A stretch of 64,000 nt of DNA. Source: Rhodovarius lipocyclicus. Its GTDB lineage: Bacteria > Pseudomonadota > Alphaproteobacteria > Acetobacterales > Acetobacteraceae. This document shows, piece by piece, positions 23,943 to 32,942 of this stretch; within the stretch, counting starts at the first letter, position 1; each line of letters opens with the position of its first letter. The stretch is taken from the NCBI RefSeq assembly GCF_009900765.1, contig NZ_JAAABL010000004.1:1-64000 (forward strand), written 5' to 3'. A program made the translations under genes and the position numbers. A model generated the notes under the pieces. It saw only the letters and a list, made by a program, of their open reading frames with translations. It was not told where the DNA came from and made no database searches.

Positions 23943-25880
23943 TCAACCCAGCAGGTGGAGATCGCCCAGCAGGCCACCCAGCAGGCCGCTGTCGCCGCCG
24001 AGCAGGCCGCCCAGCAGGCCGCCGTCACCCAGCAGGCCGCCGAGCAGGCCGCTGTCGCCACCCAGCAGGCCGTCCAGCAGGCTGGTCAGCGCGCCGTTGT
24101 TGCCCAGCAGCCCATCCAGCAGGCCGCCATCGTGCAGCAGGCCGCCCAGCAGCCCATCGAGCAGGCCGCCATTGCCACCCAGCAACCCGTCCAGCAGGCC
24201 ATTGTCGCCCAGCAGGCCGTTCAGCAGGTTGCCCACCAGCCCGTCCTGACCCAGCAGACCGCCGACCAGACCGTCGGGGCCGAGCAGGCTGCCTAGCAGG
24301 TCGCCACCCAGCAGGCCGCCCAGCGGGTCGGTGCCCCCGCCCAGGATGCTGCCCAGCAGACCGCCGACCAGGCCATCCGGGCCCAGCAGCCCATCCAGCA
24401 GGCCGCCGCCCAGCAGGTTGCCACCCTGCAGGCCGCCCAGCAGCCCATCGGGCCCGATCACGGTGTCCAGCAGGTTGGTCACGACATTGTCGGGGCCCAG
24501 CAGCTGGCCCAGCAGGCCGTTGGAACCCAGCAGGCCGCCCAGCAGCCCGGTGTCGCCGTTCAGCAGGCCGCTGAGCAGGCCGGTCACGCCCGCCAGCGTG
24601 TCGCCCAGGTTCACGATGCCGCTTTCGCCCAGCAGGCCGTTCAGCAGGTCGGTGCCGCCGACCAGGCCCAGGATCGGCAGGGTGATCACCAGGTCATTGG
24701 TGCCGTCGCCGTTCAGGTCGCCATAGATGCCGATGCCCTGCAGGCTGACATCCAGCCGCAGCGTGTTGTTCGCCGCGTCGGGGATGTTGAGGCGCAGCGT
24801 GTCCTCGATCGGGTTGAAGTTGATGGTATCGAGGAATTCGAGCGGCAGGCCCGCCACCACATCCACCACATAGATGTCCTTGCCGGCACCGCCATCCAGG
24901 TAGTTGGCGCCCGCGCCGCCGTAGATGATGTCGTCGCCATCGCCGCCATAAATGACGTCGTTGCCCTCATCGCCATAGATGGTGTCGTTGTCGGCGCCGC
25001 CATACAGCGTGTCGTCGCCCAGATTGCCCGAGATCAGGTCCTCGCCGTCGCCGCCCACGATGATGTCGTTGCCGTCATTACCCGACAGCACGTCATTGCC
25101 CGCGCCGCCCTCGACCCGATCATCGCCCAGCCCGCCGATCAGCAGGTCGTTGCCGGCATCGCCATACAGCGTGTCGTTGCCGTCCATGCCCTCCAGCCGG
25201 TCATCGCCCTCATTGCCGGAGATGACGTCGTTGCAGGCATCGCCCCAGACCTTGTCGTTGCCGGTGCCGGCCGTGATGATGTCGGCCCCGTCATTGCCGG
25301 AGATGAGGTCGTCGCCCGCCCCGCCCAGCAGGCGGTCGTCGCCGGCGCCGCCCACCAGCGTGTCGTTGCCGTCATCGCCATAGAGCGTGTCGTTGCCCGC
25401 GCCGCCGATCAGCGTGTCGCTGCCCTCATTGCCCGAGAGCACGTCGTCGCCGTCATCGCCCTGCACCAGGTCGTTGCCGGCGCCGCCCACGATGATGTCG
25501 TTGCCGCCATAGCCGAACAGCCGGTCCGCCAGGGAGGAACCGACGATGAGGTCGGCGCCGGACAGGATGGTCGCGTTGGTGGCGGTGCCGAGCGCGCTGG
25601 CGGGCACGCTGATCTGGTCCGCCAGGAAGGCCACGCCGCCGCCCGCCAGCAGGGTGCGGGCATCGACGATGGTGCCGCCCGTCAGCTTGCCGGTGCCGTC
25701 ATAGGTGAAACCCACCCCGCGCAGCTCGGTGGAGAGGGTGGAACCGCCGGCCAGCGCGTAGCTGCCCAGGGCATAGCTTTCGCCACGGCTTCCCGCGGAA
25801 AAGAGGATGGCTTCCTGCCGCAGGATCTGATCCCGCTCCAGATCCAGTGCCGTATTGGCATTCGCATATACCCGAGCCAC
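23943..25880 (-). CDS. RTX calcium-binding protein with a 240-residue Gly/Leu-repeat tail
   Basis: Encodes 645 residues. Residues 1-115 form a non-repetitive head. Residues ~122-335 hold about two dozen RTX nonapeptides (pattern GGxGxDxLx, such as GGAGNDTLYGDDGNDTL) that bind Ca2+ in a parallel beta-roll. Residues ~345-405 form a beta-rich domain with a dockerin-like DLNGDGTNDL loop. Residues ~405-645 are almost only Gly, Leu, Asp and Asn in units such as GLLGGLLGDG of about 10-11 residues. There is no N-terminal signal; RTX proteins normally leave by type I secretion, but no exporter is present here. The GTG start follows GGAGG. It is probably a surface protein. Confidence 0.85.
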   Translation of the reverse strand: MARVYANANTALDLERDQILRQEAILFSAGSRGESYALGSYALAGGSTLSTELRGVGFTYDGTGKLTGGTIVDARTLLAGGGVAFLADQISVPASALGTATNATILSGADLIVGSSLADRLFGYGGNDIIVGGAGNDLVQGDDGDDVLSGNEGSDTLIGGAGNDTLYGDDGNDTLVGGAGDDRLLGGAGDDLISGNDGADIITAGTGNDKVWGDACNDVISGNEGDDRLEGMDGNDTLYGDAGNDLLIGGLGDDRVEGGAGNDVLSGNDGNDIIVGGDGEDLISGNLGDDTLYGGADNDTIYGDEGNDVIYGGDGDDIIYGGAGANYLDGGAGKDIYVVDVVAGLPLEFLDTINFNPIEDTLRLNIPDAANNTLRLDVSLQGIGIYGDLNGDGTNDLVITLPILGLVGGTDLLNGLLGESGIVNLGDTLAGVTGLLSGLLNGDTGLLGGLLGSNGLLGQLLGPDNVVTNLLDTVIGPDGLLGGLQGGNLLGGGLLDGLLGPDGLVGGLLGSILGGGTDPLGGLLGGDLLGSLLGPDGLVGGLLGQDGLVGNLLNGLLGDNGLLDGLLGGNGGLLDGLLGGLLHDGGLLDGLLGNNGALTSLLDGLLGGDSGLLGGLLGDGGLLGGLLGGDSGLLGGLLGDLHLLG

Positions 25881-26046
25881 GTTGCGCCTCCGAATGGATA
25901 GGCGTTTCTGGTAGCATCGGAATGCTTTTTCATGCGTCGATATAAATATCTAGTTTTATGCCGTTGCTTTGTTTCTTCATCAAATCATGCGGCCGGCGCG
26001 GGATATCCTTTCAAACCACCAGTAAATTAAGAAATATCACTTTATG
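25881..26046. promoter_or_regulatory. AT-rich region upstream of the RTX gene
   Basis: The 166 bases between the leuB stop and the RTX start are far more AT-rich than the surroundings (for example 25938-25960 and 26018-26046). This region is the expected promoter of the RTX gene. No clear operator or hairpin was identified, and no gene is seen. Confidence 0.4.
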
Positions 26047-27122
26047 TCATTGCTCCAGCCGTGACAGCACGACGTCAGCCATCGCCGTGGTACCCAGCAC
26101 CGCCTCGCCCGGGGCCGCGATATCGGCGGTGCGGGCGCCGGAATCGAGGGCGGCCTCCACCGCCGCCTCCAGCAGGGCGGCATCGGCGGGCCGGCCGGCC
26201 GAATGCCGCAGCAGCAGCGCCACCGACAGGATGGCCCCCAGCGGGTTCGCCACCCCCTGCCCAGCGATATCCGGCGCGCTGCCATGGATGGGCTCATACA
26301 GCGCCCGCCTGCGGCCGCTGGCGTCCGGCGCCGACAGCGCCGCCGAGGGCAGCATGCCGAGCGAGCCGATGATCGCCCCCGCCGCGTCGCTCAGCAGGTC
26401 TCCGAACAGATTGTCGGTGACGATCACGTCGAAGCTTTTCGGCGCCCGGGCCAGCTGGATGGCGCAATTGTCGGCCAGCAGGTGGCGCAGCTCCACATCC
26501 GGGTATTCGGCGGCGTGGATGCCGGTGACGACATCGCGCCACAGGGCGCCGGCCTCCATCACATTGCCCTTGTCCACGCTGGTGACATGGTTGCGGCGGG
26601 TGCGGGCGAGTTCGAAGGCGAAGCGCGCGGCCCGGGCGATCTCCCCTTCCGTATAGGAATGGGTGTTCACGCCGCGCCGGTCGGGCGCCTCGCCCGTCAC
26701 GCCGCGCGGCGTGCCGAAATACATCCCCGCCGTCAGCTCCCGCACGAAGCACAGGTCCACCCCCTCGACCACGCGCGCCTTGTAGGGGCTGGCCTCCAGC
26801 AGGGCACGGGGCGGATGTTGGCGAACAGGTCCAGCGATTTGCGGATGCGCAGCAACCCGCCCTTGCGGCGCTCCTCGGAAGGGATCGCCTTCTGGTCCAG
26901 CGTGCCGACGGCGCCGAACAGGATGGCGTCGGCCTCCTCGATGCGGGCCCAGGTCTCGTCGGGCATCATGGTGCCGTGGCGCTGCCAGTTCAGCAGGCCG
27001 AAATCGCGCTCCACGATCGCGGCCTCCAGGCCGCGGTGCTCGATGAACCAACACAGCACCCGCAGCGCCTCCCGCGTCACCTCGGGGCCGACGCCATCGC
27101 CGGGCAGGACCAGGATCCTCAT
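26047..27122 (-). pseudogene. leuB: 3-isopropylmalate dehydrogenase with an apparent frameshift
   Basis: The N-terminal part (27122 to about 26811, MRILVLPGDGVGPEVTREAL to LDLFANIRP) and the C-terminal part (about 26808 to 26047, RALLEASPYKARVVEGVDL through FGDLLSDAAGAIIGSLGM to the end) are both clear LeuB but lie in different frames. Restoring one base in the four-C run at 26808-26811 (coding strand) would give a continuous protein of about 358 residues with the normal NAD, Mg and substrate motifs. This is either a sequencing/assembly error or a true inactivation of leucine synthesis. The start overlaps the leuD stop (ATGA). Confidence 0.88.
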
Positions 27123-27745
27123 GGGCGCAGGCCCTCCCAGGCCCAGGCGCGGGCGGCGCGGTCGCGCTCCCGCCAGGCGGCGATGGCCGCGGTGTGGCGC
27201 TTGGTCAGGGAAATGTCGTCGAGGCCCTCCAGCATCGCCTCCCGCTTGCGGGCATCCACCGCGAAGGGGATTTCCGCCCCGGTGGGGGTGATGACCAGGC
27301 GGCGGGCCAGGTCCACCGTGGTGCGGGCATTGCCGGGGCTGGCCTCGGTTTCCTCCGCGATGCGGCGGATCGCCTCGATCGGCAGGCGCACCGGCAGCAG
27401 CCCGTTCTGGAAGCAGTTGGCGAAGAAGATGTCGCCGAAGCTGGGCGCGATCACGCAGCGCACCCCCATGCCCATCAGCGCCCAGACGGCGCCTTCGCGG
27501 GAGGAACCGCAGGCGAAGTTCTCGGCCGCCAGCAACAGGGCGGAGCCCTTGTATTCCGGCCGGTTCAGCAGGAAATCCGGGTTGTCGGAGCCATCGGCAT
27601 TGTAGCGCAGGCGCTCGAACGCATAGGGGCCCAGCCCCTCCCGGCGGGAGCCGAGCAGGCGCTGGATCGGGATGATCACATCCGTGTCCACATTGGCGTG
27701 CAGATAGGGCACCGCCACATCGGTGATGCTGGTGAAAGCCTGCAT
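27119..27745 (-). CDS. leuD: 3-isopropylmalate dehydratase small subunit
   Basis: The 208-residue protein has the LeuD core DVAVPYLHANVDTDVIIPIQ, NFACGSSREGAVWALMGMG and SFGDIFFANCFQNGLLPV. With LeuC it isomerises 2- to 3-isopropylmalate in leucine synthesis. The ATG lies 3 bp after the leuC stop, and the end overlaps leuB, giving a compact leuC-leuD-leuB transcript. The frame is intact over its full length. Confidence 0.96.
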   Translation of the reverse strand: MQAFTSITDVAVPYLHANVDTDVIIPIQRLLGSRREGLGPYAFERLRYNADGSDNPDFLLNRPEYKGSALLLAAENFACGSSREGAVWALMGMGVRCVIAPSFGDIFFANCFQNGLLPVRLPIEAIRRIAEETEASPGNARTTVDLARRLVITPTGAEIPFAVDARKREAMLEGLDDISLTKRHTAAIAAWRERDRAARAWAWEGLRP

Positions 27746-27747
27746 GG

Positions 27748-29112
27748 TCAGAAGCCCCTTACATCCACGAATGCGCCGGCCAGCGCGGCGGCGGCCGCCA
27801 TGGCGGGGCTGGCCAGGTGGGTGCGCGCCCCCGTGCCCTGCCGCCCCACGAAATTGCGGTTGCTGGTGGAGACACAGCGCGCCCCGGGGGGCACCGCCTC
27901 TCCGTTCGCGGCCACGCACAGGGCGCAGCCGGGCTCCCGCCACTCGAAACCCGCCGCCAGGAAGCGTTCGTGCAGGCCCTCGGCCTCGGCCGCGCGCTTC
28001 ACCGCCTCGCTGCCCGGCACCACCCAGGCGGTGACGTGGCTGGCCTTGCTGCGGCCCTTGATGATGTCGGCCGCCGCCCGCAGGTCCGACAGGCGGGAAT
28101 TGGTGCAGCTGCCGATGAACACCCAGTCCACCCGGGTGCCGATCAGCGGCTGCCCGGGCGTGAGGCCCATATACTCCAGCGCCGCCGCGTGGCCCTGGGG
28201 CACGTGGCCGGTGATGGGGGCCACATGCTCGGGGCTGGTGCCCCAGGTGATCTGCGGCGCGATCTCGGCCATCGGGATCGCGTGCTCGATGTCGAAGCGC
28301 GCGCCGGGGTCGCTGGGCACCTGGCGCCAGTCGGCCAGCGCCGCCTCCCACAGCGCGCCCTTGGGGGCGTAGGGGCGGCCCTTCAGCCAGGCGAAGGTCG
28401 TCTCGTCCGGCGCGACCATGCCCACCTTGGCGCCCATCTCGATCGAGAGGTTGCACAGCGTCAGCCGTTCCTCCACCGACAGCGCGCGCACGGCATCGCC
28501 GGCGTATTCGATGGCGCAGCCCGTGCCCGCCGCCGCCCCCAGCCGGCCGATCGCGGCCAGGATCATGTCCTTGGCCGTCACCCCCGGCGGGCGCTCGCCC
28601 TCGAAGGAAATGCGCATGGTGCGGGGCTTGCGCTGCGGCAGGGTCTGGGTGGCCAGCGCGTGCACCATCTCGCTGGCGCCGATGCCGAAGGCCATGCAGC
28701 CCAGCCCGCCATTGGTGCAGGTGTGGCTGTCCGCGCAGGCCAGCGTCAGGCCGGGCAGCACGATGCCCAGCTCGGGCGCCATCACATGCACGATGCCATG
28801 CCCCGGGTCGCCCAGCCCGAAGTAATGCGCGCCCGACACGCGCGTCGATTCCCGCAGCGAGTTCACCAGCGCCGTGCCGCCCGCGAAACTGCCCGCATCG
28901 CGCCCGGGGCGGGAGGACACGGCATGGTCGGGGGTGGCGAACACCTTCTCGGGCTCGGCCACCATGTGGCCCGCCTCCAGCACCTCCTGGATCGCGCGGC
29001 CGCCGGACAGGTCATGCAGCAGGATGCGGTCCAGATAGAGCAGCGACCAGCCATCGCCGAGATCGGCCACGACATGGCTGTCCCAGATCTTGTCGAACAT
29101 CGTGCGCGGCAT
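27748..29112 (-). CDS. leuC: 3-isopropylmalate dehydratase large subunit
   Basis: The 454-residue aconitase-family protein has the iron-sulphur ligands in GSCTNSR and CALC and the segment DSHTCTNGGLGCMAFGIG. It forms the [4Fe-4S] isopropylmalate isomerase with LeuD. The ATG at 29112 begins MPRTMFDKIWDSHVV, matching family N-termini, and has AGGGAAG upstream; a longer in-frame start is not supported. It is the first gene of the leu cluster and is divergent from an Asp/Glu racemase gene. Confidence 0.96.
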   Translation of the reverse strand: MPRTMFDKIWDSHVVADLGDGWSLLYLDRILLHDLSGGRAIQEVLEAGHMVAEPEKVFATPDHAVSSRPGRDAGSFAGGTALVNSLRESTRVSGAHYFGLGDPGHGIVHVMAPELGIVLPGLTLACADSHTCTNGGLGCMAFGIGASEMVHALATQTLPQRKPRTMRISFEGERPPGVTAKDMILAAIGRLGAAAGTGCAIEYAGDAVRALSVEERLTLCNLSIEMGAKVGMVAPDETTFAWLKGRPYAPKGALWEAALADWRQVPSDPGARFDIEHAIPMAEIAPQITWGTSPEHVAPITGHVPQGHAAALEYMGLTPGQPLIGTRVDWVFIGSCTNSRLSDLRAAADIIKGRSKASHVTAWVVPGSEAVKRAAEAEGLHERFLAAGFEWREPGCALCVAANGEAVPPGARCVSTSNRNFVGRQGTGARTHLASPAMAAAAALAGAFVDVRGF

Positions 29113-29238
29113 GCGCTTCCCTTTCTTGGACGGGAGGCATTCTGCGCGGCGGGCCACGGGTGGCAAGGCCATGCGGGCATGATTGACAGCGCCGCCCGCC
29201 CGCCCATCCTGCCGCGCACATCACGACAGGGGGCGTTC

Positions 29239-29943
29239 ATGCCGCAGAAGATCATCGGCCTGCTGGGCGGCATGAGCTGGGAAAGCTCCGCCGAATACTA
29301 TCGCATCATCAACCAGGCGGTGCGGGCGCGGCTGGGCGGGCTCGCCTCCGCGCGCTGCCTGATGTGGTCCTTCGACTTCGCCGAGATCGAGGCCCTGCAG
29401 CATGCCGGGAAATGGGACGAGGCCACCGCCCTGCTGATCGAGGCCGCGCGGAGGCTGGAGCGCGGCGGCGCCGATTTCGCGCTGATCTGCACCAACACCA
29501 TGCACCGCATGGCCGATGCCGTGCAGGCCGCCGTCGCCATCCCGCTGCTGCACATCGCGGACCCCACGGCCGAGCGCATCAAGGCACAGGGCTTCCGCCG
29601 CGTGGGGCTGCTCGGCACCGCCTTCACCATGGAGCAGGATTTCTACAAGGGCCGCCTGGCCGCCCGCCACGGGCTGGAGGTGCTGGTGCCCGACGCGGCC
29701 GACCGCGCCCTGGTCCACCGCGTGATCTATGAGGAGCTGGTGCAGGGCCGGGTGGAGGAAGCCTCCCGCCAGGCCTATCGCGCCGTGATGGCGCGGCTGG
29801 TGGCGGCGGGGGCGGAGGCGATCATCCTGGGCTGCACCGAGATCATGCTGCTGGTGGGCGAGGGCGACGCCAGCGTGCCGCTGTTCGACACCACGGCCAT
29901 CCATGCCGAGGCCGCGGTGGAGCGGGCCCTGGCCGGGGATTGA
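29239..29943 (+). CDS. Aspartate/glutamate racemase family protein
   Basis: The 234-residue protein starts IIGLLGGMSWESSAEYY and carries the two catalytic Cys in CTNTMHRMAD (about 83) and LGCTEIMLL (about 196), as in PLP-independent aspartate racemases (YgeA/RacD type). It interconverts D/L amino acids; the substrate is not defined. AGGGGG lies six bases before the ATG. It ends 3 bases from the end of convergent lpxB. Confidence 0.9.
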   Translation: MPQKIIGLLGGMSWESSAEYYRIINQAVRARLGGLASARCLMWSFDFAEIEALQHAGKWDEATALLIEAARRLERGGADFALICTNTMHRMADAVQAAVAIPLLHIADPTAERIKAQGFRRVGLLGTAFTMEQDFYKGRLAARHGLEVLVPDAADRALVHRVIYEELVQGRVEEASRQAYRAVMARLVAAGAEAIILGCTEIMLLVGEGDASVPLFDTTAIHAEAAVERALAGD

Positions 29944-29946
29944 GCC

Positions 29947-31080
29947 TCAGCGCCCGATCGCGCGCAGCACGGCCTCGGCGGCGGCATCGCTCGGCGTGCC
30001 TTCGGGCGGACGCAGCCGGCCGAGCGCGTCGGCGAAGCCTTCCAATTGCCGGGCGCGGGTGGCCCCGCCCTCCAGCAAAGGCCGCAGGGCGGCGGCCAGC
30101 GTAGCGGGGTTGCAGGCATCCTGCAGGAATTCCGGCACCACCTCGCGTTCCGCCAGCAGGTTCACCAGGCTGACGAAGCGCACCTTCATCAGCCGCTTCA
30201 CGATCTGGGCGGTGATGGGGTTCAGGCGATAGCCGACGATATGCGGCAGCCCCGCCACCGCGCATTCCAATGAGGATGTGCCGGATTTGATCAGCCCGGC
30301 CTCGGCGGCGGCGAAGGCGTCGTATTTCTCGGCCACGTCGCGCACCAGGATGGGCGGGCGCGGCCAATGGGCGGTGGCGGCGCGCACCGCCTCCTCCACC
30401 GGGCCGGCCAGGGGCACCACGGCGCGGATGCCCGGCGGCAGCAGGGCCAGCGTGGCCCCGAACACCGGCAGCAGGCGCGAGACCTCTGTGCGGCGGGAAC
30501 CGGGCATGACGATCAGCAGGCGTTCGTCCGGCGCCAGCCCATGCTTCGCGCGGAAACGCGCGGCGTCGCCCCGGTCGGCCCCGCTTTCCAGCACCGGATG
30601 GCCCACGAAATCCACCGGGATGCCATGGGCGGTGAAGAAGGGCGCCTCGAAGGGCAGCAGGGCCAGGATGCGGTCCAGCTTGCGGCCCAGCTTGCGCGCC
30701 CGCCCCTGGCGCCAGCCCCAGACCTGCGGCGCCACGTAATGGATGACGGGAATGCCCAGCGGCTTCACCCGGTTCGCCACCCGCAGGGTGAAGCCCGGGC
30801 TGTCGATGGTGATGATGGCGGCGGGGCGGCGGGCCTCGATATCGACCACCGTCTGGTCCATGCGGCGGGACAGGCTGCGGATGCGCGGCAGCACCTCCAG
30901 CAGCCCCATCAGCGCCAGTTCGCGCATGGGGAACAGGGAGGAAAAACCCTGCTCGGCCATGCGCTCCCCGCCCACCCCTGCGAAATCCAGATCGGGGTCG
31001 CGGGCGCGCAGGGCCGCGATCAGCCGCGCGCCCAGCACATCGCCCGAGGCCTCGCCGGCGATGAGGTAGAGCAGCGTCAC
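29947..31080 (-). CDS. lpxB: Lipid-A-disaccharide synthase
   Basis: The 377-residue GT19 enzyme has YLIAGEASGDVLGARLI, FAGVGGERMAEQGF, IHYVAPQVWGWRQGRARK and SGTSSLECAVAGLPHIVGYR. It joins two acylglucosamines in lipid A synthesis at the inner membrane, showing that the organism makes LPS. The GTG start overlaps the stop of the nitrilase gene (GTGA). In many Gram-negatives lpxB follows lpxA/lpxI; here the upstream genes are unrelated to LPS. Confidence 0.96.
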   Translation of the reverse strand: MTLLYLIAGEASGDVLGARLIAALRARDPDLDFAGVGGERMAEQGFSSLFPMRELALMGLLEVLPRIRSLSRRMDQTVVDIEARRPAAIITIDSPGFTLRVANRVKPLGIPVIHYVAPQVWGWRQGRARKLGRKLDRILALLPFEAPFFTAHGIPVDFVGHPVLESGADRGDAARFRAKHGLAPDERLLIVMPGSRRTEVSRLLPVFGATLALLPPGIRAVVPLAGPVEEAVRAATAHWPRPPILVRDVAEKYDAFAAAEAGLIKSGTSSLECAVAGLPHIVGYRLNPITAQIVKRLMKVRFVSLVNLLAEREVVPEFLQDACNPATLAAALRPLLEGGATRARQLEGFADALGRLRPPEGTPSDAAAEAVLRAIGR

Positions 31081-31943
31081 GAAAAGGCCGCGCGGCCGAC
31101 GCTGGCGATGGGCGCGCGGGGCCAGTCGCGGTGGTTCAGCACCGCGCCCTCGCGGCGGACCTTGTCCACCATGGCCTGCTCCACTTCGGCATAGACCCAG
31201 CCGGGGGCGTTCAGCGCGCCCTCGGCGATGATGCCGGTTTCGGGGAAGCCCCGGTCGGCGGGGCCATAGACCCCGGCCGCGCCCACATTCTCATCCAGCG
31301 CCGAGGACCAGGGCGCGGACCCCACGGTGGGGGCGACGGCCAGGATGCACTGGTTCTCGATGGCCCGCGCGCGGGCGCTGATGGCCACCCGGGTGAAGCC
31401 CGCCACGCTGTCGGTGCAGGTGGGCACCAGGATCAGCCAGGCCCCGGCCTCCACCTGCACGCGCACATGCTTGGGGAATTCGCTGTCATAGCAGATGGAG
31501 ATACCGATCAGCCCCCAGGGCGTGTCGAACACCGCGGGCGGCGCCCCGCGCGAGACGCCCCAGCGCTCGTTCTCGAAGCGGGTCATCTGCCATTTGTCCT
31601 GGAAGGCGAGCGTGCCGTCCGGGCGGATCAGGGGGGCGCGGTTGATGATGCGATCGCCCGCGCGCATCGGCAGGGTGCCCGGCTGCAGCCAGACCCGGTG
31701 CTTCATCGCGGCGGCGCGCATGGCGGCCAGCACCGCATCGGCGGCATCGACCATGGCGGCGAGTTCGGCGGCCTCCCCAGTCTCGGCGGCCAGGGCCGGG
31801 GCCAGCTCCATCGCGGCGTATTCGGGCATCAGCAGCAGGTCGGCGTGGGGGGCGGCCTCGGCCACCAGCGCGTCCAGCCGGGCGGCGTAGCTGGCCAGGC
31901 CCGTGTGGCGCTCCACCTTCCAGGCCAGGGTCGCGAGCCTCAT
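31077..31943 (-). CDS. Carbon-nitrogen hydrolase (nitrilase superfamily)
   Basis: The 288-residue protein contains the nitrilase-fold triad: Glu in LLMPEYAAME, Lys in AFQDKWQMTRFE and Cys in GISICYDSEFP. Such enzymes hydrolyse amides, carbamoyl groups or nitriles; this sequence resembles the amidase branch rather than true nitrilases. Its start overlaps the upstream GNAT gene stop (ATGA) and its stop overlaps lpxB. A GNAT-nitrilase pairing is a recurrent arrangement, suggesting coupled modification of one metabolite, but the substrate is unknown. Confidence 0.9.
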   Translation of the reverse strand: MRLATLAWKVERHTGLASYAARLDALVAEAAPHADLLLMPEYAAMELAPALAAETGEAAELAAMVDAADAVLAAMRAAAMKHRVWLQPGTLPMRAGDRIINRAPLIRPDGTLAFQDKWQMTRFENERWGVSRGAPPAVFDTPWGLIGISICYDSEFPKHVRVQVEAGAWLILVPTCTDSVAGFTRVAISARARAIENQCILAVAPTVGSAPWSSALDENVGAAGVYGPADRGFPETGIIAEGALNAPGWVYAEVEQAMVDKVRREGAVLNHRDWPRAPIASVGRAAFS

Positions 31944-32533
31944 AGGGTTTTGGTCCAGAAGCTGAGGGTGTGCGGGGTTTCGCGCCCCGCATCGCCGGGT
32001 TCGGCCCAGCGGAACACGCAGGCGATCTCCGGCCGGTGGGTGTAGCCGCGCTTGCGCCAGAACGCGTCGAGCGGCGTGTAGCCGGCCGGCTTGCGCGGAT
32101 CGTTCGGGTTGCGCACCACCGAGCAGAAGGTGGCGACCTTCGCCCCCAGGGCGCGGGCATGGGCCTCCCGCTGCTGGAAGAAGCCGACGCCCACCCCCCT
32201 GCCCCGGTATTCCGGCAGCAGCACGCTTTCGCCGAAATAGCAGTGTGCGGCCGGGTCCAGCCCCGTGCGCAGGAAGGCGGCGCGGACGGGTTCGGCCGCT
32301 TCGGCCATGGGCTGGCAGGTGGCCACACCCACCACCTCATTACCCAGCCGGGCCAGCACCACGGCGGCGCCCGGGCTGTCGGCATAGGCGCGCAGATAGC
32401 GCTGCTCGTCGCCCTCGCTGCCCTCGTACAGATAGGGCCACTCCGCGAACACCGTCACGCGCAGCCGCGCGACGGCGGGCAGGAACGGGTGCAGCGCGGC
32501 CCCCGTCACAGTGGAGAGTTCGATCTCGGCCAT
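31940..32533 (-). CDS. GNAT family N-acetyltransferase
   Basis: The 197-residue protein has the acetyl-CoA-binding motif VLLPEYRGRGVGVGFFQQRE (about 110-130) after strands such as GAAVVLARLGNEVVGVAT. The acceptor is not predictable. Coupling to the nitrilase gene by an ATGA overlap suggests shared function. The ATG at 32533 begins MAEIELSTVTG; upstream in-frame sequence is a shadow of hisI. Confidence 0.88.
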   Translation of the reverse strand: MAEIELSTVTGAALHPFLPAVARLRVTVFAEWPYLYEGSEGDEQRYLRAYADSPGAAVVLARLGNEVVGVATCQPMAEAAEPVRAAFLRTGLDPAAHCYFGESVLLPEYRGRGVGVGFFQQREAHARALGAKVATFCSVVRNPNDPRKPAGYTPLDAFWRKRGYTHRPEIACVFRWAEPGDAGRETPHTLSFWTKTL

Positions 32534-32555
32534 GCCCGGGTGAATAGGCGGTGGC

Positions 32556-32942
32556 CTAGTGGCCGTAAAGCTTCTCGGGGGAGACGAGCGGTTCGGTGAT
32601 CGCCACCAGCTGGCCGTCGCGCTCGGCCTGGAAGAAGCAGCTGCGGCGGCCGGTGTGGCAGGCCACCCCCTGCTGGTCCACCAGGGCCAGCAGCGTGTCG
32701 CCATCGCAATCCAGCCGCAGCTCCTTCAGCGTCTGCACCTGGCCGCTGGTCTCGCCCTTGCGCCACAGACCGCGGCGGCTGCGGGAGTAGTAGCAGACGC
32801 GCCCGGTGGCGAGGGTCTCGGCCACGGCCTCACGGTTCATCCAGGCCATCATCAGCACCTCGCCGGTGTCATGCTGCTGGGCGATGCAGGGGACGAGCCC
32901 ATCGGCGTTGAAGGCGACGGCGGAGAGAAGCGGGTTTTCCAT
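32556..32942 (-). CDS. hisI: Phosphoribosyl-AMP cyclohydrolase
   Basis: The 128-residue protein contains VLMMAWMNREAVAETL, YYSRSRRGLWRKGETSG, RLDCDGDTLLALVDQ and CHTGRRSCFF. This is the complete HisI signature with its zinc-binding Cys residues. It opens the purine ring of PR-AMP in histidine synthesis. It is an isolated his gene in this window. The ATG is only 21 bases from the divergent Zur-like regulator start, so both share one small promoter region. Confidence 0.96.
   Translation of the reverse strand: MENPLLSAVAFNADGLVPCIAQQHDTGEVLMMAWMNREAVAETLATGRVCYYSRSRRGLWRKGETSGQVQTLKELRLDCDGDTLLALVDQQGVACHTGRRSCFFQAERDGQLVAITEPLVSPEKLYGH

Noticed and set aside
23955-24296. Plus-strand open frame rich in Gln-Gln-Ala repeats opposite the RTX tail
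   Set aside because: It is the antisense of the Gly/Leu repeat DNA, has no ribosome site, and its composition is fully explained by the repeats.
23960-24660. Regular direct repeats that superficially look like a CRISPR array
   Set aside because: The repeats keep an open reading frame, lack unique spacers of constant length, and no cas genes are near.
26733-27122. leuB as a case of programmed ribosomal frameshifting
   Set aside because: No slippery heptamer, downstream pseudoknot or known precedent in leuB; a lost base in a C run is simpler.
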